Assembly (NCBI GenBank): GCA_964429695.1
Contig: CAYSCS010000104.1
Location: forward strand, 1-51,218
Origin: CAYSCS01 sp964429695
GTDB taxonomy: Bacteria > Acidobacteriota > Aminicenantia > Aminicenantales > Aminicenantaceae
Length of the DNA: 51,218 nucleotides
Direction: 5' to 3'
Shown here one piece after another: positions 43,650 through 51,218 of the stretch. Under the pieces are notes generated by a model that worked only from the letters and a program-made list of their open reading frames with translations, was not told where the DNA came from and did no database searches. The translations under genes were made by a program, and so were the position numbers. Numbering within the stretch: the stretch's first letter is position 1; every line of letters starts with the position of its first letter.

Positions 43650-45941
43650 TTTTTTTCTCACCCAATTCAGAGCATACGCAAGTTGACCTAATGAAAGAGA
43701 TTCATCGTTTGGTGAATATTGAATCGGCCTAAGAACTTTAAAGCCCTCTCGGCAGAGGAGCCTTTCTGCTTGAGAGAGGAGTCTCCTATTTAAAAAGACA
43801 CCCCCGATTAAGACAACCGTATCTATTTCTTTAAAGTTTTCCCTCACTCTCTTTGCCACTGAGACTATAACTTTTACAATTGTATTATGAAATTTTGAGG
43901 AAACTTGCGAAAGCGGTGTTCTTTTTTCAATGTCCTTGAGGATGCTTTTTATAGTTTGGGTGAAGGATATTTGTAAGGGAAAATTTTGGCCGCTTACGGA
44001 GAAAGGATAGCCACCTTTTCCTTTTGGAGTTGCGATTGATTCTAACCTCATTGGAGCTTCGGCTTCGAACTCCACTTCATAAGGAGAGAGGCCTAAAATC
44101 CAGCTAACAGCATCAAAAAGCCGCCCGCAGCTTGAGGTAAGAGGGCTGTTTAAGCCACGTTTAATCATTTCTTCGGCTGCAACAATTTTTTTCTGGCTCA
44201 GCTTCTTGAGAGGTTCAATCTGGGGATAATTTGAACCGAAGCTATCGATTAGATAAGAGATAGCCATGCGCCAGGGTTGTTTCGCAGCTAAATCTCCTCC
44301 AGGAAGAGGCAGATATTTGAAATGGGCGATTCTCTGATAGGAAGAATAATCACAGAGGAGAAACTCACTTCCCCACGCAAGCCCATCATCTCCATAGCCG
44401 TAGCCATCAAAGGCCACTCCAAGGACCTTCTTTTGAGGAGAAACATTGTGCTCAATTAAAGGCGCCAGAACATGCGCAAAATGATGCTGAACTCTAAGGT
44501 GCACAAGGCCCGACCTTTCTGCATATCTTGTGGTGTGGAAATCAGGATGAAGGTCAGAGACTATAATTTCAGGCCGGACCTCAAAGAGTTTCTTAAGATG
44601 GTTGATTGTTTCTTCGAAGTATTTAAAATTTTGATATTCATCTAAATCTCCCAAGAATTGGCTGGTTATGATGTATCCATTTTTATAGATTGAAATCGTA
44701 TCTTTGAGTTCTCCTCCAAGCGCTATGAGGTGCTGAGGGCAACAGAGTTCAGGGGGAACTTTTTGAGGGTAAGGGACATACCCTCGAGCCCTCCTTATGA
44801 GAAGAGGCTTTCCTTCGACTACCTTAACCACTGAGTCGTCAGCTCTCATTTGGATAGGACGGTTGTTAGTAAGAATGTAATCACAGAGTTCGCCTATACC
44901 TTCTTCTTCATCTTTCATGATGGGCGCATCTTTTCTGTTGGAGCTTGTGGCAACGATTAATCGGTTCCCATCAAGAAGAAGATGATGAAGCGGTGTATAA
45001 GGAAGCATGAACCCCATCTCATCCAGGAAGGGGGCTATTTGAGGGATATCTTTTTTCTTTTTGCAGAGAACTATGGGTCGACGGGGAGAGAGGAGTTCTT
45101 TTTTTTCGGCCTTGTTTAAAAAAACATATTCTTCCACTACTCTGATGTCTCTTGCCATAAGGGCGAATGGTTTCCTCTTTCTTTCTTTTATCCTTCTGAG
45201 TCTTCGAACCGCTCCTTGATGCCAAGGATCACAGACTAAATGAAATCCTCCTATCCCTTTCACGGCCACTATCTTTCCCTTCTTTATTAACCTTATGGCT
45301 TTCTCGACCCCCCCGGAGACTTCAATCTTTTTTTTACTTTCCAAGAGCCTGATTTGGGGACCACAAACAGGACAGGCAATGGGCTCAGCATGATATCTTC
45401 TATCGAGCGGGTTTCGATATTCCCGCTCACAACTCTCACACATCTTGAAATTTTGCATGGTGGTTTGTTTACGGTCATAAGGTAGTGCCTTGACGATGGT
45501 GTAACGAGGACCGCAGTCAGTACAGTTTATAAAGGGATAGTGAAATCTTCTGTCGCGGGGATTCATCATTTCTTTAAGGCAGAATCGACATACAGAAATA
45601 TCAGGCGAGATGAAGACGAAACCACCCTGGCCTGAAGATTTTCTTATTTCAAAGTCATCCAAGCTTTGAGGTGTAGAAGCTTTGAGAGAAATGTGTTCTA
45701 TCTGTGAAAGAGGTGGACGTTCTTTCTGAAGCCTTGTGAAAAACGATTTGAAATCAGTCTCACCTTCTTTTTCGAGGTGAATCTCAACTCCATAGCCTAT
45801 GTTTTTAACCCATCCCTTATAATTTAATTTTTTGGCCAGCCTATAAACAAAAGGCCTGAACCCTACCCCCTGTACTACACCGAAAACTACGGCATTGATT
45901 GCAGATTTATGGGTGATTTTTTTATTGGAATTGATACTCAC
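43632..45941 (-). CDS. hypF: carbamoyltransferase HypF
   Basis: HypF turns carbamoyl phosphate into a carbamoyl-adenylate and passes the carbamoyl to HypE, providing the cyanide ligands of NiFe hydrogenases. The 769-residue protein shows the acylphosphatase domain at the N-terminus (GVVQGVGFRPFVYRLA), two zinc fingers (CRFCLKEM...CTDCGP and CESCEREY...CPVCGP), the YrdC-like domain (KIVAVKGIGGFHLVCD) and the Kae1-like domain (VAFDGYGYGDDGLAWGSEFL, SSCGRLFDAVSWILGL, NDESLSLGQLAYA). Length is normal. A GGAGAAGGAG ribosome site precedes the ATG. It is distant from hypCDE. Confidence 0.96.
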   Translation of the reverse strand: MSINSNKKITHKSAINAVVFGVVQGVGFRPFVYRLAKKLNYKGWVKNIGYGVEIHLEKEGETDFKSFFTRLQKERPPLSQIEHISLKASTPQSLDDFEIRKSSGQGGFVFISPDISVCRFCLKEMMNPRDRRFHYPFINCTDCGPRYTIVKALPYDRKQTTMQNFKMCESCEREYRNPLDRRYHAEPIACPVCGPQIRLLESKKKIEVSGGVEKAIRLIKKGKIVAVKGIGGFHLVCDPWHQGAVRRLRRIKERKRKPFALMARDIRVVEEYVFLNKAEKKELLSPRRPIVLCKKKKDIPQIAPFLDEMGFMLPYTPLHHLLLDGNRLIVATSSNRKDAPIMKDEEEGIGELCDYILTNNRPIQMRADDSVVKVVEGKPLLIRRARGYVPYPQKVPPELCCPQHLIALGGELKDTISIYKNGYIITSQFLGDLDEYQNFKYFEETINHLKKLFEVRPEIIVSDLHPDFHTTRYAERSGLVHLRVQHHFAHVLAPLIEHNVSPQKKVLGVAFDGYGYGDDGLAWGSEFLLCDYSSYQRIAHFKYLPLPGGDLAAKQPWRMAISYLIDSFGSNYPQIEPLKKLSQKKIVAAEEMIKRGLNSPLTSSCGRLFDAVSWILGLSPYEVEFEAEAPMRLESIATPKGKGGYPFSVSGQNFPLQISFTQTIKSILKDIEKRTPLSQVSSKFHNTIVKVIVSVAKRVRENFKEIDTVVLIGGVFLNRRLLSQAERLLCREGFKVLRPIQYSPNDESLSLGQLAYALNWVRKKLAKSL

Positions 45942-45990
45942 TCCTTCTCCTTATAGAAAAACAGAAGATTGAGAATAAGGAAATTTACCC

Positions 45991-46530
45991 TCACTTTCGA
46001 ATGCTCCAGATACAGCCACAATAATTCTGACGATAAAGCTTATATTCTTTTGAAAGCAGAACACTTTTTTTAAATCCGTCTTTTTTTTTGAAATCAGCTT
46101 CAAGAAAATCTACCCCATATCTTCTAGCAAACATCTTGCCTATTCTGTTGAGAGTTTTTTCCTTTTTCAGAGGACTTAGAGTCATGGTCGTAGTAAAAAT
46201 GTCGAGGCCCATTTCTGAGGTTATTTTTGCAGTTTTCTCAAGCCTTAAAGCATAACAGATATCGCACCTCTTGCCTCTTTCGGGCTCTTTCTCAAATTTT
46301 TGGGTTAAAATTCTCCACCTTTCTACATCGTATTCCTCCTCTCTCAGTACAAACCCTAGGATTTTTGCCACTTTCCTCGCTTCTTCAAGCCTCTTATGGT
46401 ACTCTCTCCAGGGATGAATATTTGGGTTATAAAAAAGACCACACAACTGATACTCCTCTTTAAGCAAGTTCATTACATAGAGTGCATCTGGGGCACAGCA
46501 AATATGCACAAGCATCCTCTTTTTCTTCAC
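45991..46530 (-). CDS. queH: epoxyqueuosine reductase QueH
   Basis: QueH is the iron-sulfur, non-cobalamin enzyme that reduces epoxyqueuosine to queuosine in tRNA. The 179-residue protein has the family motifs HICCAPD near the N-terminus, FYNPNIHPWREYHKR, KRCDICYALR and NYCGC near the C-terminus. Together these cysteines bind [4Fe-4S] and a second metal. No QueG is present in the window. The start is GTG at 46530 (an ATG five codons later is possible). A TAAAAT -10 lies 6 nt before the GTG and no ribosome site is present. Confidence 0.93.
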   Translation of the reverse strand: MKKKRMLVHICCAPDALYVMNLLKEEYQLCGLFYNPNIHPWREYHKRLEEARKVAKILGFVLREEEYDVERWRILTQKFEKEPERGKRCDICYALRLEKTAKITSEMGLDIFTTTMTLSPLKKEKTLNRIGKMFARRYGVDFLEADFKKKDGFKKSVLLSKEYKLYRQNYCGCIWSIRK

Positions 46531-46536
46531 GAATCT

Positions 46537-46542
46537 ATTTTA
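46537..46542 (-). promoter_or_regulatory. -10 box of queH, leaderless type
   Basis: TAAAAT on the minus strand ends 6 nt before the queH GTG. No good -35 is seen at 17 bp. The position matches the other leaderless candidates. Confidence 0.4.
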
Positions 46543-46618
46543 GAATCAACTAAATTAAAAGAGAAGTAGGGATTAAAATTTTGTTTCCTTAGAGATTTTG
46601 ATTGAGAAATAGAGAATT

Positions 46619-47629
46619 TTATAGATTCTGTATCTTTTCTTCTAGCTCCTTGATTCTTTCATTTACTCTATCAATTTGGGAGTAGAGGAGGACTAAACCT
46701 TCGTTGCTTATTCTTGCTCTCTCGATAAGTATTCCCAGTTTTTCAAGAAGAGTTTCCTTCGGTTTTTCCAGCTCATGTTTTTTTCCGGTAATTTTTTCTT
46801 TCTCTTTTTCCCACTCTCTTATTTCTTTCTGGAAACCTTTATCTCTGTCTCTTGATTCGGCTTCAATCTTTTTTATCTCTCTCTTGTAGCTCTTGATTTC
46901 ATGTTCAAGTTCTCGCCTTTGTCTTTCTAAATCCTTCTTAAGCTCCTTTTTCAAGGAAAACTCTTTCTCTGCTTCTTTATTTTTGTTTAAGAGGATTTCT
47001 TCTTTTTCCTCAATTTTTTTGGGCTCTTTTTTAAAGATGGCTTCCCTTTCCTCTTTCTTGGGGGCCTCTTTTTTTGTTTCGATTACTTTTTGGGATAGAT
47101 TTTCTACTTTCTTTTTAATTTGTTTAATTTCAGCTTCGGTAATTTTTTCTTTTTCTTTAAGTTCGATGAGTTTCTCTTTGTAGGGTTTTATTTCTCTCTC
47201 TTTCTCTCTTATTTTTTCGTCATATTTTCTATTGCTTTCTCGTTGATTTTCTTTAAGAACTAATATTTTTTTATTTATTTCCTGAATCTCGTTTTCATAA
47301 TTTTTTGCTTTTTCTTCCAGCTTCTTTAACTCTTCTCTTATTTCTTCACTTCCTTCTACGGGTAGATTTTCAGCCCAGCTTATTTCGCCTATTTTTTTGA
47401 GTATTTCCTCCTTCTTCTTTCTCTCTTTCTTGAGCTGCGTGCGGAGAGAGATCTTAATCAATTTAATTTTTCCCCTGAAGAAGAACATGTTTAATCTTCG
47501 TCTCAAGTCCTTATCTCTGAGGAAAATGAAAATTAGGAGAAGAAGGATGATGAAAAGGAGGAGCCATAGAATCCAGTAGGGGAGTCCTTCTCTTGTCTCG
47601 GGAGAAAGAAACAAAAAGTAACCTACCAC
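46619..47629 (-). CDS. membrane-anchored coiled-coil protein, function unknown
   Basis: The 336-residue protein has one membrane helix near the N-terminus (about residues 18-37, WILWLLLFIILLLLIFIF) and then a nearly continuous Lys/Glu-rich coiled coil to the end. There is no ATPase or hydrolase motif. The start is GTG with an AAGGGAG site. Coiled coils of this type suggest a structural or tethering role, but no family can be named. Composition, being highly charged, makes similarity searches unreliable. Confidence 0.65.
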   Translation of the reverse strand: MVGYFLFLSPETREGLPYWILWLLLFIILLLLIFIFLRDKDLRRRLNMFFFRGKIKLIKISLRTQLKKERKKKEEILKKIGEISWAENLPVEGSEEIREELKKLEEKAKNYENEIQEINKKILVLKENQRESNRKYDEKIREKEREIKPYKEKLIELKEKEKITEAEIKQIKKKVENLSQKVIETKKEAPKKEEREAIFKKEPKKIEEKEEILLNKNKEAEKEFSLKKELKKDLERQRRELEHEIKSYKREIKKIEAESRDRDKGFQKEIREWEKEKEKITGKKHELEKPKETLLEKLGILIERARISNEGLVLLYSQIDRVNERIKELEEKIQNL

Positions 47630-48002
47630 TCACATCTCCCTTGTCTATTTAATTCTTTTTTAACTTCATCTTCTTGAATTGTCAATTTAAATTTTCTTAA
47701 AAATATGAAATTAGCGAATTATAGGAAATCTTTTTTGGATCCTCTCCCGATTAGTTGATAAAAAATAGAATATCTGGCCGCGTAACTATAAGATTTCATT
47801 GGAATAAGAGGAAGATTCAGATTCAAAATATCAAACGAGTACGAAGGGAGTATCTCCTAAGCGTTTTGAAGTGGCCGAACTCTAACAAATGGAAAAAGTT
47901 ATTAGTCTTCTCTCCTCGATGAGATATCATATTTTCATCAACTAATTTAGAAGAAAACCTTTTTTAATCGGGTTTAAATTAAACTCAGAAATAAATTAAA
48001 AA
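47630..48002. other. intergenic region with a degenerate repeat motif
   Basis: About 370 AT-rich bp between the coiled-coil gene and the M14 peptidase end. It contains ATTTTCATCAACTAA (about 47932-47946), also found at about 23450, and a 13-bp palindrome GTTTAAATTAAAC near 47973. No gene was recognised. Confidence 0.4.
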
Positions 48003-49289
48003 CTACCATCCTTCCCGCCTTGGAAGAGGAGGCGGTGAAAGGAACCTCTCATTTTTCTTAAGCTCAAAATATTTTTGGGATTCGAAATCTTGAATTGCCC
48101 ACTCAATGAGATAAAGCATTGCAGGAAGGTTTTCCTCGAAAATGGGTTTAATATCTTCCTCTGCGTTGAAAAACCCCCCATGGAGAATATCTAAAGGTGG
48201 GAGTTCAATGGTAAAGGAGGGAATTCCAAAAGTACCATAACTCCAATCTGTTGCATCCCCATTGGTAAGATAAAGTAATTTTGCTCCCTGCCCATAAGTG
48301 TAGTGAGTCCCGTTTACCGAAAACAACAGCTCAGACATTTCTTTTGCCAGCTGTGCTAGTAAAGCTTCAGAGGGGCAAGGGGTTTCATTATAGCCCCAAG
48401 GATAGAGGATAGTCTGAGAGTAACTGTGGTAACTTATCATAGCCTGAAATTTATGTTCCAAAAATAAATTTTGTACGGCCTGAGTCTCAGGCTCAGAAAA
48501 GGGAGATATTCCGCGGTAAGTTTCAGAAAAGTGGTCTGGACTCGAACCCTGATCATCGAAGCCCCATGCATACTGGTAGTTTCTGTTTAGGTCGACACCG
48601 AAGCTTCCATTTCCATTATCCCTTCTATTTTTTCTCCAGAACCTATAAAAATAAATCGAATACTCGAGTCCATCCGGATTCAAAAGAGGAACAATCCAGA
48701 CTTCGCTTTTTTCTAATATTTCTTTTACCCGAGGGTTTGAATCGAAATTTTCGATGAGATATTTTCCGAGTAAAAAGGGAATTTCTACAGAGATCCATTC
48801 TCGTGCATGATGACATCCGATGAAAAGAACTTTTGCCTTATCTCCCCCCAGAGGAAATGGAGCGCTTACCTTGAGAGCATAGATATTTCTTTCCTCTAAG
48901 CTCCTTCCTAGGATAAGAACCTTTGCCAGATGTGGTGAGGATGCTTCGAGTGCCAGTAAATCTGTTTCGAGTTCTTTATAGGAATGGTAGTCTCCGTTTA
49001 TTCCTCGCTTCGGCGATGCATAACAACTTTGATAAAAGTCGGGTGTTTCAAGAGCATAAGGGATTCCCTTTTCATCTATCTCTGCAACCTCATCAAGAGT
49101 AGCTAAGAAATAGAGCCGGCCTTTCCATTCCATGAGAAAATCTAAGCCCATCTTAAAAAGGATTTCATTGAATTTTTTTATGCTGGGAATGCTTATTATT
49201 TCTTTTGCCCTATGTTGGGGGGTAATAAAAGGAGAGCAGACTAAAAATATAATCAAAATTGAAAGTAAAAGGCTCGGCTTTCTGGGCAT
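48003..49289 (-). CDS. secreted M14 zinc carboxypeptidase
   Basis: The 428-residue protein has a signal peptide (about residues 1-27), a propeptide-like segment, and an M14 catalytic domain. Visible active-site blocks are HHAREW with the zinc ligands His161 and Glu164, NPDGLEYS, VDLNRNYQYAWG with the substrate Arg, SYHSYSQ with the third zinc ligand, and TIELPP with the catalytic Glu. Carboxypeptidases of the A/T type remove C-terminal residues from peptides, so this enzyme likely digests external peptides. An AAAGGAAA site precedes the ATG. It lies 6 bp after the barrel gene in the same direction. Confidence 0.9.
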   Translation of the reverse strand: MPRKPSLLLSILIIFLVCSPFITPQHRAKEIISIPSIKKFNEILFKMGLDFLMEWKGRLYFLATLDEVAEIDEKGIPYALETPDFYQSCYASPKRGINGDYHSYKELETDLLALEASSPHLAKVLILGRSLEERNIYALKVSAPFPLGGDKAKVLFIGCHHAREWISVEIPFLLGKYLIENFDSNPRVKEILEKSEVWIVPLLNPDGLEYSIYFYRFWRKNRRDNGNGSFGVDLNRNYQYAWGFDDQGSSPDHFSETYRGISPFSEPETQAVQNLFLEHKFQAMISYHSYSQTILYPWGYNETPCPSEALLAQLAKEMSELLFSVNGTHYTYGQGAKLLYLTNGDATDWSYGTFGIPSFTIELPPLDILHGGFFNAEEDIKPIFEENLPAMLYLIEWAIQDFESQKYFELKKNERFLSPPPLPRREGW

Positions 49290-49295
49290 TTTCCT

Positions 49296-50558
49296 TTAGA
49301 GACTGTAACTTAAGGTTAGCGCGATTTTTCTTGCCTGAAGAGAATCTCCAGAACCCTTTTCTCTTCCCAGAGATATCCCTCCATTTAGGGCAAGATTATC
49401 GAATCGAATACCAGCTCCGAAAGAAAAACATAAATAAGAAGAGCGAGGCTTTTCCATAGGCTGAGGGTCTAATGAGAAACCTAAGCGTAGAGGGAGGTTT
49501 ATCTTTCTACCGAAAAATTCAAGTGGGGGAGCATATTCTATCCCTCCCCCAAATTTCAGAATATCCCTGAAATTCCTCGCACGCTCCTCTTCAAAAAATA
49601 GAACTCTGTATTTTGACCAATTAAAAAAAGTCAATCCTAAGGCAATTTTTAGATTGGGAAGAAGAGCAGAACTTAAACCAAAGCCAAGGAGGAGAGGCTG
49701 TTTAAATTTACTCTCCGCAAAAGCATCGATTCTTATATCTGTTTCTGTCTGAGGAGAATAATATCTTAGATGACTTTTGCTTTGTGATTTTTTCTCGTAT
49801 GCGCTTCGGAAGACCATCACCATGTTGAGTCTTCTTGAGATTTCAAAATTTAAACCTCCATTTAGATAAAATCCTTTAAAGTCATGGTCTTTTTCATCGC
49901 TCATACTTATTTCAAGTGAGCCCCATTCTTCCTCTATCACTTTTTTCATGTATCCGAATATATAATTTATTCCCAATCCCACAGAAAGGAGCTTGTTTAT
50001 TTTTCTGGAAAGAGAGAAGTTCAGATTTTTAAGAATTCCCGTTTGTTCAAAGCTCAAAGAATAGATTAAAGAACCACCTGAATGATACTCATAAAGAGCA
50101 CTGGGTCTTGCGTAGCTCTCGAGGAGAGAAAGACTTAGGGAGAAGGCCCATTCTTTTAGTTTCAAGGCTAGACCTGCAAAATCAAAAGCATATTCCTTTA
50201 AATAAGGATTTTTTGGGGTGAAGAGGACACCTGTGTTGATGAGAGAATATTTAGCCAAAGAGACAGAGCTATAAGATGAATTGAAAATTAAATTAAACTT
50301 TGGCAATTTCTGGAGAAGCGAAGGATTGGAGAGAGCCACAGAACAGTCAGAAGAAGTAATAAACGGGATATCGCCCATAGCAAGGGACGTTGCGTTTTTT
50401 ATACCAAATATGTTCCAGGTGCCTAAAGGAGCCTCATCTTCATATTGGCCTAAGAGGAGTTGCCCTTCTAGATAATTAGGTGTTAATAAAAAGATAAAGT
50501 ATAGACAAAGAATTGCTGATAATACTTCCTGTTTTTTCACTTTTTTAAATTTTATCAC
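49296..50558 (-). CDS. outer-membrane beta-barrel protein (PorV/FadL-like)
   Basis: The 420-residue protein has an N-terminal signal (about residues 10-30) and then about fourteen amphipathic strands typical of a beta barrel. The start of the mature part (LAMGDIPFITSSDCSVALSNPSLL) is the pattern shared by FadL- and PorV-type barrels, in which a helix or loop plugs the pore. The C-terminus, LTLSYSL, is the usual hydrophobic end recognised by the Bam complex, without the final aromatic. Start is a GTG at 50558. The substrate is unknown. It forms a likely operon with the M14 carboxypeptidase. Confidence 0.75.
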   Translation of the reverse strand: MIKFKKVKKQEVLSAILCLYFIFLLTPNYLEGQLLLGQYEDEAPLGTWNIFGIKNATSLAMGDIPFITSSDCSVALSNPSLLQKLPKFNLIFNSSYSSVSLAKYSLINTGVLFTPKNPYLKEYAFDFAGLALKLKEWAFSLSLSLLESYARPSALYEYHSGGSLIYSLSFEQTGILKNLNFSLSRKINKLLSVGLGINYIFGYMKKVIEEEWGSLEISMSDEKDHDFKGFYLNGGLNFEISRRLNMVMVFRSAYEKKSQSKSHLRYYSPQTETDIRIDAFAESKFKQPLLLGFGLSSALLPNLKIALGLTFFNWSKYRVLFFEEERARNFRDILKFGGGIEYAPPLEFFGRKINLPLRLGFSLDPQPMEKPRSSYLCFSFGAGIRFDNLALNGGISLGREKGSGDSLQARKIALTLSYSL

Positions 50559-51029
50559 TCATTTCGTGAGCTCTGCAAATAAGGTTTTTATAAGAGGAGG
50601 AGAAGAGCTAAAAGAGAGGGAGTTCATCAATTTGGGGCCAGTTCTTTTCCCCAAAATCAGGAGAAGATTCCTGGGAGTCCCTGTAGGTGCTGAAAATATA
50701 TAGTTTTGATCTAAACCACTCGAGATGCAAAGAGGGATGAGGAATCGCAGCTATATATTTAAATACATGTTTTATGGGGATGTAATTAAGCCCTAGGATT
50801 GAGATGAAAAATTAAGCTTAATTAGGCTGTAGTTTTGAAGGGGAAAAGGGAAAATGGATTTTTATTAAAAGATGTTAAAATTAAATCTTTGAAGCAAAAC
50901 AAAAGGCACAAAAAATCTCCTCTCAATATCCAATCAAGTGAAGTAAATTCACAGTTAAAGAAATTTGATTAATCTTAAACATTGAATTTTGAGGGGGGAA
51001 GTCTCATTTTCGCTGGATTTGAGGTAGCG
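50559..51029. other. intergenic region before the transposase fragment
   Basis: About 470 bp. A 14-bp perfect palindrome AATTAAGCTTAATT lies at 50810-50823. A GC-richer stretch starting GAGGGGGGAAGTCTC (about 50991) could be the terminal inverted repeat of the IS element that begins at 51030. No gene was recognised. Confidence 0.4.
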
Positions 51030-51218
51030 TCAGGAATGTTGTGTGAAATTGGGTAGAGGTGTATTCTCCCACTTTGTATTATGGTCATGGAATAGAGCAT
51101 AGATTATCCTTTCACCGCTTTTTTCATTCGTAATGAAGCTCATCGGATGAATTCTCCTCCCAATCTCCCTGAACGCTCTCTCTATCGCATTAGTGGTCCC
51201 AAGCATGCTCCGATGCTC
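51030..51218 (-). mobile_element. IS256-family (Mutator-type) transposase, 3' end only
   Basis: The minus-strand frame from the window edge to the stop at 51030 encodes 62 residues. They include LGTTNAIERAFREIGRRIHP, the conserved C-terminal block of IS256-family (Mutator-type) DDE transposases around the final catalytic Glu (the usual form is TTNxIERxNREIKRR). The rest of the gene lies outside the window, so intactness cannot be judged. No matching target duplication can be seen. Confidence 0.85.

Noticed and set aside
1..51218. CRISPR arrays, rRNA, prophage or riboswitches
   Set aside because: No regularly spaced direct repeats, rRNA sequence, phage structural genes or riboswitch motifs were seen on either strand.

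Overview
The window is a stretch of chromosome from a diderm, probably anaerobic bacterium with fairly low G+C. An outer membrane is implied by a TonB-ExbB-ExbD system, a YdbH/AsmA-type bridge protein and an outer-membrane beta-barrel. Hydrogenase maturation genes (hypC, hypD, hypE and, 38 kb away, hypF) and a 2[4Fe-4S] ferredoxin point to anaerobic hydrogen metabolism. Gene content would fit an uncultured lineage such as Aminicenantes, but nothing here fixes the taxonomy.

Layout. 1-1640: a frameshifted MFS transporter and a small palindromic element that looks like a non-autonomous IS200/IS605-type relic. 1671-6177 (minus): a membrane-anchored six-hairpin glycosidase, then hypE, hypD and hypC. 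6270-11564 (plus): uppS-cdsA-dxr-rseP-ispG, the classic isoprenoid/phospholipid/envelope cluster, headed by a consensus sigma70 promoter. 11589-13420: a three-cysteine larE, overlapping tail to tail with a 2-hydroxyacid dehydrogenase. 13574-15635: a ParB-domain protein translationally coupled to a spore-photoproduct-lyase-like radical SAM protein. 15697-23034 (minus): exbD-exbB-tonB, then secF-secD-yajC-tgt, then ychF. 23737-25348: a menA-like prenyltransferase and lepB. 25379-28199: a degenerate alkaline-phosphatase-superfamily membrane protein, divergent from a SAM-hydrolysing DUF62 enzyme. 28268-30445: recD2.

30554-36546 is the most interesting block: an SH3-domain protein, an M48 metalloprotease lipoprotein, a CHASE2 adenylate cyclase, a metallo-beta-lactamase-fold hydrolase and an MscS-type channel with a C-terminal cyclic-nucleotide-binding domain. 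The last three are packed or overlapping. They read as a complete cAMP circuit (make, possibly degrade, respond by opening a channel) joined to envelope surveillance proteins.

36634-43649 (plus): tRNA-Arg(CCU), a YdbH-like AsmA protein followed by a lipoprotein that seems to merge YnbE and YdbL, a TPR protein, a ferredoxin with its own promoter and terminator, an M50 protease and a zinc-ribbon membrane protein. 43632-50558 (minus): hypF, queH (which with tgt indicates queuosine synthesis), a coiled-coil membrane protein, an M14 carboxypeptidase and an outer-membrane barrel. The window ends inside an IS256-family transposase.

A recurring regulatory pattern is a -10 hexamer placed 6-7 nt before the start codon of a gene lacking a Shine-Dalgarno sequence (uppS, the ParB-like gene, ychF, queH; menA is close). 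This suggests that leaderless transcripts are common in this organism. No CRISPR array, rRNA, prophage or riboswitch was recognised.
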